19,994 nucleotides of DNA from Crocinitomicaceae bacterium (lineage in GTDB: Bacteria > Bacteroidota > Bacteroidia > Flavobacteriales_G > Salibacteraceae): NCBI GenBank assembly GCA_018623405.1, contig JAAZVO010000011.1, forward strand, positions 1 to 19,994. Reading direction: 5' to 3'. Each line of letters starts with the position of its first letter. Position 1 is the first letter of the stretch. This document shows, piece after piece, positions 6,517-14,028 of the stretch. A program made the position numbers and the translations under genes. The notes beneath the pieces were generated by a model. It was not told where the DNA came from, ran no database searches, and saw only the letters and a program-made list of their open reading frames with translations.

Positions 6517-6864
6517 ATGGAAAGAAAATGTTTAGAGTGTGAAACAGTTTTATCGGGTAGGGTAGATAAAAAGTTTTGTTCAGACTATTGTCGTAATGCC
6601 TATAACAACCGTCAAAGGCAAGATTATACCAATGAAATGCGCAATATCAATAACATTTTACGCAAAAACCGAAAAATTTTAGCCGATTTAGCTCCAAATG
6701 GCAAATCGAAATCTACAAGAGAGAACCTCTATAAATTGGGATTTAATTTCGATTATCATACAAATACATTAACCACTAAAACAGGTAATTTCTACAAGTT
6801 TTGTTACGATTATGGCTACCTTCAAATAGATGAGGAGAATTTTGCAATTGTGAAAAAGAATTGA
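6517..6864 (+). CDS. small zinc-finger protein of unknown function
   Basis: A 115-residue protein from ATG 6517. The N-terminus holds a compact four-cysteine zinc site: Cys5 and Cys8 in RKCLEC, then Cys21 and Cys25 in KKFCSDYCRN, followed by a helix rich in Asn and Arg (YNNRQRQ, MRNINNILRKNRKIL). The C-terminal half (about 70-115) alternates aromatic and polar residues, including GNFYKFCYDYGYL. This Cys pattern plus basic helix suggests nucleic-acid or protein binding in the cytoplasm. I associate the pattern with a conserved Bacteroidota hypothetical family, but I cannot name a function. It is divergent from ssb and may be first in a plus-strand cluster with the 37-residue membrane protein and the exonuclease fusion. 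Confidence 0.75.
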   Translation: MERKCLECETVLSGRVDKKFCSDYCRNAYNNRQRQDYTNEMRNINNILRKNRKILADLAPNGKSKSTRENLYKLGFNFDYHTNTLTTKTGNFYKFCYDYGYLQIDEENFAIVKKN

Positions 6865-6906
6865 ACCTAAAGAAATAAAGTTAACTTTAAAGCTCAATTC
6901 TACCCC

Positions 6907-7020
6907 TTGAATAAAAAGTTTATCAAAGTCATTATTTTTTTAGTGGTATTTGCTTTGGTTTATTTGGTTTATGAGTTCTTTTTATCTCATAAATTTGGAG
7001 CAAGTATCTATCAATTCTAA
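6907..7020 (+). CDS. 37-residue single-pass membrane protein
   Basis: A short frame from TTG 6907 to TAA 7018-7020. The product begins MNKKFIK, continues with a hydrophobic segment (about 7-25, VIIFLVVFALVYLVYEFFL) and ends with a short polar tail KFGASIYQF. The basic N-terminus and single hydrophobic helix fit a small inner-membrane protein with the N-terminus inside. It fills most of the gap between the zinc-finger gene and the exonuclease fusion, ending 2 bases before the next start codon, as expected inside an operon. The first 11 bases of its start region (TTGAATAAAAA) are the same as those of the next gene. It is too short for homology from memory; function unknown. Confidence 0.55.
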   Translation: MNKKFIKVIIFLVVFALVYLVYEFFLSHKFGASIYQF

Positions 7021-7022
7021 GA

Positions 7023-8423
7023 TTGAATAAAAAATCTGTAAAGTTTGCTGTACTAGACATTGAGACTACAGGCGGAAATCCTGTGTATCATAGAATGACT
7101 GAAATAGCCATCCGCATTTACGACGGAAAAAAATTGCTTGATAGCTTTGATACCTTATTAAATCCTCAGAGAATAATTAACCCATTTATTACTCGCCTTA
7201 CCGGCATTACCAACGAGATGGTTAAAGATGCACCAACCTTTGAGGAAGTGGCTGATAGAATTGATGAAATTACCAAAGATTGTGTGGTGGTTGCCCACAA
7301 CGTAAATTTCGATTATGGCTTTATTAAAGGTGAATTTAGAAAAATAGATAGAACCTTTAAACGTAAAAAACTTTGCACTGTTAGATTATCTAGAAAAATT
7401 TTGCCCAACTTATATTCTTATAGCTTAGGCAAAATTGCGACTCAATTAGGCTATAAAATTGAAAACAGGCATAGGGCGGCAGGTGATACAGATTTTACGC
7501 TAGAACTCTTTAAAATTTTACTAGAAAAAGATACCGATAATCATATAGAAGAGTTTCTAAATCAACGTACAAGAGAATCATTAATTCCGCCCAATTTAGA
7601 TCGTAAAAAGTTTGATTTATTGCCTGAATCTATGGGGCTTTATTTTTTTAAAGACAGGAAGGGAAAGGTTTTATACATCGGCAAAGCAAAAAACTTAAAA
7701 AACAGGGTAGCTGAGCATTTTAGTGGAAACACAAATACAGCTAGCAGAAATAGATTTACCAAACAAATTTGGGATTTAGATTACAAGACTTGTGAAAATG
7801 AAATGATTGCCTTAATCGAAGAAACACATGCTATCAAAAAATATTGGCCTCCTTACAATAGGTCTTTAAAATCGATAAGTTTAAATTTTGGAATTTATGC
7901 CTATCACGATCAGGGCAATTACTTACGCCTAGCTTCAGGCACAACCGGCAAACACGATAAACCCTTAATTAGCTTTAGGTATAACTACCAAGCAAGAAAT
8001 TATTTAAGCGATTTAGTTGCTAAATACGATTTATGCCCAAAATTGGTAGGGTTACAAGAAGGTGAGGGGGGATGCGATGAGTTTTTTGCAACCTCAAAAT
8101 GCAGGTTAACATGTCAAAAAAATGAAACTTCTCAGAGCTATAATTTAAGGGTAAACTTAGCCATAGAAAATATTAACCAAGAAGAAGAAACCTACTACAT
8201 TACCGAAAAAACATTAGACGGCGAAAGTGAATCGGTTGTACTTTTTGAAAAAGGCAGATATTTAGGTTATGGGTTTAAGCCTAAAGAACAGAAAATAAAA
8301 TCATTAAATGATGCAAAGGCCTTAATTCATTCCGAGTACGACGACCAAGATATTAGAGGGGTAATACAATCATACGTTAAAAGAAAAAGAAATAGAATAA
8401 GGGTGAAATATTTAAAAAATTAA
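7023..8423 (+). CDS. DnaQ-like exonuclease fused to a UvrC/Cho-like GIY-YIG nuclease
   Basis: A 466-residue protein from TTG 7023, which gives the natural N-terminus before LDIETTGG. Residues 5-170 are a DEDDh 3'-5' exonuclease: Asp12 and Glu14 (Exo I), AHNVNFDYGF with Asp97 (Exo II), and HRAAGDTD with His150 and Asp155 (Exo III). Residues about 200-285 are a GIY-YIG endonuclease: GLYFF at 205, VLYIGKAKNLKNR at 217-228, a Glu in ENEMIALIEE and the final PPYN. The C-terminal region has Cys338, Cys351, Cys360 and Cys364, close to the spacing of the UvrC cysteine cluster. This exonuclease plus GIY-YIG arrangement occurs in other bacteria, for example Rv2191 of Mycobacterium tuberculosis. A DNA repair or damage-processing role is inferred. 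The UvrC HhH and RNase H-like C-terminal domains are missing. It converges on the methyltransferase; both stop codons share a TTAA. Confidence 0.88.
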   Translation: MNKKSVKFAVLDIETTGGNPVYHRMTEIAIRIYDGKKLLDSFDTLLNPQRIINPFITRLTGITNEMVKDAPTFEEVADRIDEITKDCVVVAHNVNFDYGFIKGEFRKIDRTFKRKKLCTVRLSRKILPNLYSYSLGKIATQLGYKIENRHRAAGDTDFTLELFKILLEKDTDNHIEEFLNQRTRESLIPPNLDRKKFDLLPESMGLYFFKDRKGKVLYIGKAKNLKNRVAEHFSGNTNTASRNRFTKQIWDLDYKTCENEMIALIEETHAIKKYWPPYNRSLKSISLNFGIYAYHDQGNYLRLASGTTGKHDKPLISFRYNYQARNYLSDLVAKYDLCPKLVGLQEGEGGCDEFFATSKCRLTCQKNETSQSYNLRVNLAIENINQEEETYYITEKTLDGESESVVLFEKGRYLGYGFKPKEQKIKSLNDAKALIHSEYDDQDIRGVIQSYVKRKRNRIRVKYLKN

Positions 8424-9022
8424 ATGATTTTTTTTCCCACAAACCTTACTACCATTGCTTTCCCTCGGTGATAATCACCTTCATCTAGCTCAATCATCAT
8501 TTCTTGGAAAATAATTTTTTTGAGCGATTGAAAATCTTCTTTAATGCTTTTTAAGTCATAAAGCATTTCTTCATCTTTTGGCCCTCCTGACTTGTATGGC
8601 ATTTGCTTTTTTGAAAAAGCCTCCATAATTACCCAACCTCCCGGTTTAAGTAAACTTAAAAGATGCGCATGTATTTGTTTTCTTTTTGCTGAATGGAAAT
8701 GAGCGTAAACCAATCCAACAGCATCATAAAACTCAGAAGGAGCTTTAAAGCTTTCTATTTCTGCAAGGTAGTATTTCATGTTTACCCCTGAGTCTTTAGC
8801 AAAGGCAAGTGCTTTTTCTCTTGCAGCATCGCTAAAATCTATGGCATCAACTTCCCAACCTAAGGCAGCAGCAAAAACAGCGTTTCGTCCTTCACCTTCG
8901 CAGGGTAACAATAATTTTCCGGGTGGAATATTTCCTAATTGGTCAGCAAAGAATATGTTAGGCTCCTTGCCGTAAACAAATTCTTTTTCCTCTCCGTAGC
9001 GAGAGTCCCAAAAATCTTTCAT
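8420..9022 (-). CDS. class I SAM-dependent methyltransferase (TehB-like)
   Basis: A 200-residue cytosolic Rossmann-fold methyltransferase from ATG 9022. Motif I is LLLPCEGEGRNAVFAA at 37-52, with the acidic end of strand beta-2 at AIDFS (Asp62). Motif IV-like YDAVGLVYAHF and post-motif LLSLLKPGGWVIMEAF complete the SAM site. The N-terminal FWDSRYG...FVYGKEPN segment is characteristic of the TehB / small-molecule methyltransferase group (tellurite-resistance or thiopurine type). The substrate cannot be read from sequence. It stands alone between a convergent nuclease gene and an esterase gene 32 bases away on the same strand, so it may be transcribed with the esterase. Confidence 0.8.
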   Translation of the reverse strand: MKDFWDSRYGEEKEFVYGKEPNIFFADQLGNIPPGKLLLPCEGEGRNAVFAAALGWEVDAIDFSDAAREKALAFAKDSGVNMKYYLAEIESFKAPSEFYDAVGLVYAHFHSAKRKQIHAHLLSLLKPGGWVIMEAFSKKQMPYKSGGPKDEEMLYDLKSIKEDFQSLKKIIFQEMMIELDEGDYHRGKAMVVRFVGKKII

Positions 9023-9054
9023 AGCAACAACATGGTTAGGTTACGAATGTAGGT

Positions 9055-9669
9055 TTAATTGCTTAGAAAAGAAATAACATCGTTCAAACAATCAGGAGAA
9101 ACGCCATGTGGCATTGGATAACTTTTAAATTTGAAATTTTGTTGTGGTAAATCTTTGTAAGAGCTTGTTGCTTTCTCTATCGGGATTACTGAATCTTCAG
9201 TGCCATGTGTGGCAAAAATTGGAAAAGGTAAATCTGCGATAGGCTGATCTAAAAAATCAGGATTTAGGTACCCACTCATAGCTACAACTTTTTCAATTTT
9301 ATTAGGATTGTTTATGGCAGTTGCCAAACTTAAAATAGCACCTTGGCTAAACCCCATTAAAACAACTTTTTCATCTGCATTATATTTTTCTATGGCTAAA
9401 TCTATGAACTTGTTTATTTCAATAAGCGATTGTTTTGCTTCAACGTTATTAGATGTAAATCCGTTGGCAGCAGGGTATAAGTTATACCAAGCCCAACCTC
9501 CAAAATAAGGAATTGGAGCTTGAGCACTTAAAACTGTAAATTTTGCGGGTAGTTCATTTGCAAAGCTGAATAAATCATCTTTATTACTTCCAATACCATG
9601 TAATTGAATTAAAAGTTTAGTTTTTGAATTATCTGATTTTGAGGGTTTTTCGTTAAATCTTAGGTTCAT
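9055..9669 (-). CDS. phospholipase/carboxylesterase-family alpha/beta hydrolase
   Basis: A 204-residue serine esterase of the PF02230 (carboxylesterase/thioesterase) type, from ATG 9669. The oxyanion-side HGIGS is at 24-28, the nucleophile Ser108 sits in GFSQGA, the acid Asp159 in GTEDSVIP and His188 in MPHGVSPD. Length and motif spacing are normal for the family. No signal peptide, so it is cytoplasmic. Members cleave short-chain esters or acyl-protein thioesters; the natural substrate here is unknown. It starts 39 bases from the divergent hydrolase at 9709, so the two start regions share a very short spacer. Confidence 0.88.
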   Translation of the reverse strand: MNLRFNEKPSKSDNSKTKLLIQLHGIGSNKDDLFSFANELPAKFTVLSAQAPIPYFGGWAWYNLYPAANGFTSNNVEAKQSLIEINKFIDLAIEKYNADEKVVLMGFSQGAILSLATAINNPNKIEKVVAMSGYLNPDFLDQPIADLPFPIFATHGTEDSVIPIEKATSSYKDLPQQNFKFKSYPMPHGVSPDCLNDVISFLSN

Positions 9670-9708
9670 GCTTTATTAATTGTCATTTTTGAAACTTAAA
9701 GCCCTAAG

Positions 9709-10359
9709 ATGCAAAAATTAGATTTTCAAATTTCAAAAACTTCAAGGCTTTTCGAAGTTGGTACAGTTAATCAATACACAAAATATCATTGGTTGTGTTT
9801 GCATGGTTATGGTCAGTTAGGTCAGTATTTTATAAATCCTTTTGAGGCGCTAGACTTACCAAATCATTATTTTTTGGCTCCTGAAGGGCTGCATAGGTTT
9901 TACCTTAATGGAACTTATGGTAGGGTAGGTGCAAGTTGGATGACAAAAGAAGAACGGCTTACTGATATTTCTGATAACATAAAATATTTAGAATCGGTTT
10001 ATCAGCAATTTTTAATTGACAATTTAGCACAATCTAAGTTGGTTGTATTTGCCTTTTCGCAAGGGGCGGCAACCCTTATGCGGTGGTTAGAAAGAACGTC
10101 AGCTCAACCTAAGGTGCTTTTTATTTGGGCAGGTTCATTTCCTGAAGATGTAAGTTATCCTAACTTAAAAGAGCAACTTAAAAATACTCATGTAATTTAT
10201 GCTTTGGGTGATGAGGATGAATATGCCACAACTGAAAATCAACAGAAACAAGAAACGTTATTGGCAAAACTTTCGGAAAATGTTACTAGAGTATCATTTA
10301 AGGGAAAGCACAAGATTTATCCTGATGTTTTAAGCCGAATAATATTTGATGAGTTTTAG
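9709..10359 (+). CDS. second alpha/beta hydrolase, divergent from the first
   Basis: A 216-residue soluble hydrolase from ATG 9709. The oxyanion region is CLHGYGQ at 30-36, the nucleophile Ser118 lies in FAFSQGAAT, an acid (Asp168 or Asp170) in GDEDEYAT and His201 in GKHKI. It has the same fold and order as the neighbouring esterase but is clearly distant in sequence; GTYGRVGASWMTKEER at 68-83 has no counterpart there. It lacks a signal peptide. It resembles a group of small Bacteroidota esterases whose substrate is not known. Followed by the outer-membrane-protein pseudogene after 42 bases. Confidence 0.8.
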   Translation: MQKLDFQISKTSRLFEVGTVNQYTKYHWLCLHGYGQLGQYFINPFEALDLPNHYFLAPEGLHRFYLNGTYGRVGASWMTKEERLTDISDNIKYLESVYQQFLIDNLAQSKLVVFAFSQGAATLMRWLERTSAQPKVLFIWAGSFPEDVSYPNLKEQLKNTHVIYALGDEDEYATTENQQKQETLLAKLSENVTRVSFKGKHKIYPDVLSRIIFDEF

Positions 10360-10401
10360 GGTTTTAATAACATTTATTAAATTTAAATCCAAATCAAACC
10401 A

Positions 10402-10956
10402 ATCAAGAAAAAACTAATTCTGCTACTTATAGCCTTTCCTTTATTGCTTGTTGCGCAAGAAAAAAATGAAAAATCGGTTGATTATTTTGAAAAGGGAAAA
10501 AACCTAGTAGGGCTAAACGGTGGTTTTGGCCAGTCTTTTCTTTCGACTGGTATTAGATACGGTAAATATATTTTTAATAAAACCTCGGTAGGAATAGACT
10601 TCGGCACAATGGTTAATTGGAATGTTAATGGTTTTGGTGCTGAGGTTGGGCCTTTTATTAGATATAATTTTCTGGATAGGAAATTTAGTCCATTGGTTGA
10701 AGCCAATTATAGAATGGGATATTAAAGGTTTGGTCCATACAATGCTGTAGATCAAGTTAAAACTAGTTTTTCTGAGGGAAGTATTTCACAACTACAAACG
10801 GGTTTTCAATGGGTATTTTTAAAAGGCTTTGGAATTGATGTATTAATTGGCGGAAGGTTTCAAAACTCAAAAACCTTTAATTACCCTGAAAGGGAGTTCA
10901 ACAGTTTTAAGAATGCTTCACTTTCAGGTCAAATGAGGCTTACGTTTAATTTTTAA
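10402..10956 (+). pseudogene. outer-membrane beta-barrel protein gene with lost start and in-frame stop
   Basis: A single frame from 10402 to the TAA at 10954-10956 would encode about 184 residues: a clear signal peptide (KKKLILLLIAFPLLLVAQ), alternating Gly/aromatic strands such as LVGLNGGFGQSF and GAEVGPFIRYNF, and a terminal RLTFNF ending in Phe, as expected for a small outer-membrane barrel. Two lesions break it. The codon where the signal peptide should start is ATC (10402-10404), and there is no ATG, GTG or TTG before the hydrophobic core. A TAA at 10723-10725 splits the frame after GY, while the same frame continues with RFGPYNAVD. The part before the stop could be called from TTG 10444, but that lacks the signal peptide. 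Either a decaying gene or two base errors; two independent lesions favour decay. Confidence 0.75.
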
Positions 10957-11458
10957 CCCACTTTAACCTCAAATTTGCATTTTCATCTTCTGCCGGCACC
11001 AACACTAAGGTATCTCCAATAAAAGAATATCTTCTGGTTACAGTTTTACCCCAATCTTTTGGATTGCTGTGCGATATTCTTGTATGGTGAATTACATTTT
11101 TTGCAGTATCTATGTTATAATTAGCCATGTAGAAATAATTATTTGTTAGGTGCTTTAAGGCCTCCTGTGGAATTGAATCTGTGAAGTTTGGAAATTCAAC
11201 CTCATAGTTTTTATAATCTTTGGTGTACAAATGAAGGCTACCATTTCCATTGCCATCATATAAAAGTTTTCCGCCCATGCCACCATTCCATGGAACATAG
11301 GTTCCATTATCATCTTTTACTTCCATTACTATTAGGTTCCACAATCCTGTAATTGCCTCCTGCTCAGATATTACCTTGGGCTTTTCTTTATTAATTATCA
11401 TAAAAACGGCTAAACACAAAATGCCAATAACTAAGGCTACTTTAGGATTTTTAAACAT
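10946..11458 (-). CDS. lipocalin-like domain protein with N-terminal membrane anchor
   Basis: A 170-residue protein if it starts at ATG 11458. A TTG at 11497 would add 13 residues but reaches to within 3 bases of the divergent small gene and precedes the membrane segment, so 11458 is preferred. Residues about 6-23 (VALVIGILCLAVFMIIN) are a signal anchor or signal peptide. The rest fits the Bacteroidota lipocalin-like family: GLWNLIVMEVKDDNG near 38-52, GKLLYDGNGNGSLHLY, a middle helix, VIHHTRISHSNPKDWGK, then RYSFIGDTLVLV and final LRLKWVKN. Members are beta-barrels that hold small hydrophobic ligands; the ligand is unknown. Converges with the barrel pseudogene, overlapping by 11 bases. Confidence 0.75.
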   Translation of the reverse strand: MFKNPKVALVIGILCLAVFMIINKEKPKVISEQEAITGLWNLIVMEVKDDNGTYVPWNGGMGGKLLYDGNGNGSLHLYTKDYKNYEVEFPNFTDSIPQEALKHLTNNYFYMANYNIDTAKNVIHHTRISHSNPKDWGKTVTRRYSFIGDTLVLVPAEDENANLRLKWVKN

Positions 11459-11499
11459 GTTTGGAAATTTGGTTGTTACTTTGGGGTAAATAAACAAAT

Positions 11500-11664
11500 A
11501 TGTTTTTCAAAAGGCTACTTTATTACTTAAATATTTTCACCCTTTTTAAAAAGTCTGAGGGCGATGATAACATCAACTTAAAAATGATGCACGGCATGAA
11601 TAGGATTTCTATTTTGGTTTTCCTTATTTGCCTAATAATTATGGCATTTAAGTTTTTGCTGTAA
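11500..11664 (+). CDS. 54-residue small membrane protein
   Basis: A short ATG frame, 11500 to TAA 11662-11664, in a gap otherwise without a gene. The N-terminus is basic and aromatic (MFFKRLLYYLN), the middle charged (FKKSEGDDNINLKMMHGMNRI), and the C-terminus a single hydrophobic segment (SILVFLICLIIMAFKFLL). This layout, with LKxMHGxNRISI just before the membrane helix, matches my memory of a conserved small Bacteroidota family (DUF6728-like), but I cannot check that. It is divergent from the lipocalin-like gene with 41 bases between starts and overlaps the serine hydrolase end by 17 bases. Likely inner membrane; function unknown. Confidence 0.6.
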   Translation: MFFKRLLYYLNIFTLFKKSEGDDNINLKMMHGMNRISILVFLICLIIMAFKFLL

Positions 11665-12805
11665 CAGCTTGTTTGGTTTTTAAAACCATGTTAGGTAAAT
11701 TCTTGAAATTGTTATTCGTTAGAATAATAATCCATAAGTCTTTTTCAGGATACATTTTTAAAGCATTCATAAACCCATTCCACCTTCCGTTGTGGTAAAT
11801 TAGCTTATCACCCTCTTTATCCTCTTCAAGCCTAAAACCCATTCCATAAGGTGCTTGCATGCCTGAGTTTGTTTTTCCATTTGTAAACATAAGACTTAAG
11901 GTTTCTTTTTTTAGAATTAATCCGTTGTTTAATCCAAACAGCCATTTAAATAGGTCTTCAGTAGTAGAGAATATGTTTTTATCACCAACTACGCCATCAT
12001 TTAAAAACGCCGGAATTTTAGCATATCTTCCCCTGTAAATTTTTTTGTAACCCCAAAGTTGATAGGGCTTTTCTTCTTCAGTATAATGGTACACAAAGGA
12101 GTGTTCCATTCCAAGTGGTTCAAAAATATTTTTGGATATAAATTCATCAAAGGTTATTCCCGATACCCGCTCTACGATAGAAGCTAAAAGAAAATAACCT
12201 GTATTTGAGTATTCAAATTTTTGACCGGGAGCAAAAAAGGGTGGGAGCACAGTTTTGCTCATGGTTTTTATCATTTCATCGTTACTTGGTGCTGTATCTG
12301 TTTCCCACGCATGGTCTGCATACCAAAAATAAATTGGTAAGCCTGAAGTGTGGTTCAGTAAGTGTTTTATGGTTATTTCAGGATAAGGTAACTCCGGAAT
12401 GTGATCAATTAATTTATCCTCTAAGGATAGTTTTCCTCTTTCGTAAAGTAGTAAAATGGCTGCAGCCGTAAACTGCTTTGAAACTGAAGCCAACTGAAAA
12501 CTTGAAGTATCTGTAAGAGGAATTTTCCTGATGGGGTCTGCAAACCCATAATTACCTCTAAATATTAGTTTTCCGTGTTTTGCAATTAAAACACTTCCAT
12601 TAAAACCTTGGTATTTATTAGCTCTTTTAAAAAGCGAATCTAATTTTAAGCCAAGCTCTTCGTTGTGCTCTGCCACTGTTTTGTTTACCGGTTGGTATTT
12701 AAATTTTGAGGTATTACCAAAACGCAACGTAAGGTAAACCATGACCAAAATTAAAGCAGTGGCCAGTAAAAATTGTTTGCTATTTCTTTTGTAGGGAATA
12801 GGCAT
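11648..12805 (-). CDS. serine hydrolase of the S12 / class C beta-lactamase-related family
   Basis: A 385-residue protein from ATG 12805. An N-terminal segment of about 20 hydrophobic residues (FLLATALILVMVYLTL) anchors or exports it. The PF00144 domain is complete: SVSK with Ser107 and Lys110, YSN with Tyr199 and Asn201, and HNG with His338 and Gly340. Members include D-aminopeptidases, esterases and penicillin-binding-like proteins, acting in the periplasm; resistance should not be inferred. A longer frame from TTG 12820 is rejected because that start lies in the loop of the ilvE terminator. The ATG directly follows the terminator's T-run, so this gene must be expressed by readthrough or from a promoter in ilvE. 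Confidence 0.85.
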   Translation of the reverse strand: MPIPYKRNSKQFLLATALILVMVYLTLRFGNTSKFKYQPVNKTVAEHNEELGLKLDSLFKRANKYQGFNGSVLIAKHGKLIFRGNYGFADPIRKIPLTDTSSFQLASVSKQFTAAAILLLYERGKLSLEDKLIDHIPELPYPEITIKHLLNHTSGLPIYFWYADHAWETDTAPSNDEMIKTMSKTVLPPFFAPGQKFEYSNTGYFLLASIVERVSGITFDEFISKNIFEPLGMEHSFVYHYTEEEKPYQLWGYKKIYRGRYAKIPAFLNDGVVGDKNIFSTTEDLFKWLFGLNNGLILKKETLSLMFTNGKTNSGMQAPYGMGFRLEEDKEGDKLIYHNGRWNGFMNALKMYPEKDLWIIILTNNNFKNLPNMVLKTKQAVTAKT

Positions 12806-12829
12806 AAAAAACCCCTTCAATAGAAGGGG
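12806..12829 (-). terminator. intrinsic terminator of ilvE
   Basis: On the minus strand CCCCTTC (12829-12823) pairs with GAAGGGG (12818-12812) around TATT, followed by six T (12811-12806). This is a 7-bp GC-rich stem and a textbook T-run five bases after the ilvE stop. It decides the start of the serine hydrolase, whose ATG begins at the very next base (12805). Confidence 0.85.
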
Positions 12830-12834
12830 CTCTT

Positions 12835-13905
12835 TTATTCAATTACTTCTAAAAAGTGATATTTATCTTGAACTCTTGCTCTTTTGTAGTCTTCGAGATA
12901 TTTAGAAAGTTTACCTGAAATTTTTCTATCGGCAACATTTGGTAACTCATAGTCTTTGCCTTCGTAACCAATGGTGCTAATTTGAGCAATAGTGGCGGCA
13001 GTTCCTACACCAAAAGCTTCTTCAAGGGTTTTAGCTTCTAACGCCTTTACAATTTCTTCAACAGAAATGGTTCTTTCCTCAACAGTAACTCCCCAATCTC
13101 TTACTATGGTTAATATACTATCTCTAGTTACACCTTTTAAAATAGTGTCGTTTAATTTTGGAGTAACCAAAACACCATCAATAACCAACATCAAGTTCAT
13201 GGTGCCACTTTCCTCGATATTTCTATGGTATTTACCATCTGTCCAAATAAGTTGCTGATAACCTTCTTCTGCAGCTAACTTTGCAGGATACATAGAGCCT
13301 GCATAATTTCCTGCGAATTTGGCATATCCTGTACCTCCTGCAACAGCTCGGGTAAAATTGGTTTCAATTTTTACCTTCACTGGGTTTTTATAATAACTTC
13401 CTGATGGAGAAAGGATTATCATAAACCTGTAATTGTCTGAAGCTTTTACACCAAGATATTCATCTGTACCAAACATAAATGGCCTAATGTACATGGAGCT
13501 TCCATCTTTTTTTGGCATCCAAGCTTTATCTAAACTTAATAGTTCTTTAAGTGCTTCTAAAAATAAATCTTCGGGAAATGGTGGCATGCACATTCTTGTG
13601 GCCGACATAGCCATTCTTTTAATGTTAGCTTGGGGCCTAAACAAATAAACTTTACCATCTTGACCTGTGTGTGCCTTTAAGCCTTCAAAAATAGATTGAC
13701 CATAATGGATAAAAGAGGTGGCCGGACTCATGGATAAATTTTGGTAAGGGGTAATTTTAAAATTTGTCCATTCGCCGTCTATATAATCTGCAACAAACAT
13801 GTGGTCAGTAAATACTTTTCCAAACTGTAAATCTTCCTCCGCTAAATTGTGAAGTTTCGAGGTTGAAACTTTTTCAATTTTTATTCTTGCTTGTTCTGTA
13901 ATCAT
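12835..13905 (-). CDS. ilvE: branched-chain amino acid aminotransferase
   Basis: A 356-residue fold-type IV PLP aminotransferase of the longer (type II) BCAT class. It moves the amino group between Leu, Ile, Val and 2-oxoglutarate, the last step of their synthesis and first of breakdown. Key marks are SFIHYGQSIFEGLKAH at 64-79, YIRPFMFGTDEYLG at 139-152, GGTGYAKFAGNYA with Lys196 as the PLP lysine, EESGTMNLM at 231-239 and EAFGVGTAATI near 300. The start is ATG 13905; length is typical. It is transcribed alone, ending in a strong terminator. The 123-base spacer towards batE shows a short inverted repeat (13996-14000 with 14012-14016), but no consensus promoter. Confidence 0.93.
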   Translation of the reverse strand: MITEQARIKIEKVSTSKLHNLAEEDLQFGKVFTDHMFVADYIDGEWTNFKITPYQNLSMSPATSFIHYGQSIFEGLKAHTGQDGKVYLFRPQANIKRMAMSATRMCMPPFPEDLFLEALKELLSLDKAWMPKKDGSSMYIRPFMFGTDEYLGVKASDNYRFMIILSPSGSYYKNPVKVKIETNFTRAVAGGTGYAKFAGNYAGSMYPAKLAAEEGYQQLIWTDGKYHRNIEESGTMNLMLVIDGVLVTPKLNDTILKGVTRDSILTIVRDWGVTVEERTISVEEIVKALEAKTLEEAFGVGTAATIAQISTIGYEGKDYELPNVADRKISGKLSKYLEDYKRARVQDKYHFLEVIE

Positions 13906-13961
13906 CTTTTTAAATAACGTGTGGGGTGTAAATCTAATTACAATTCTTTATTGCTTTAGCT

Positions 13962-13979
13962 AAAAAGTGCCAAAAGGCA
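13962..13979 (-). terminator. weak terminator downstream of batE
   Basis: On the minus strand TGCC (13979-13976) pairs with GGCA (13971-13968) around TTTT and is followed by C and five T (13966-13962). The stem is only 4 bp, so it may be weak, but it is correctly placed, about 50 bases past the batE stop, to end the Bat operon transcript. Confidence 0.35.
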
Positions 13980-14028
13980 GAAAAAATTGATGAATGTCAC
14001 CATATTGATTTGTGACCTTCCCAATATA

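Noticed and set aside
12806..12820. TTG 12820 as start of the serine hydrolase
   Set aside because: It lies in the loop and stem of the ilvE terminator; the next ATG at 12805 gives the complete membrane segment and domain.
13996..14016. GTCAC/GTGAC inverted repeat between ilvE and batE as operator
   Set aside because: Only 5-bp arms, no second copy and no promoter element next to it.
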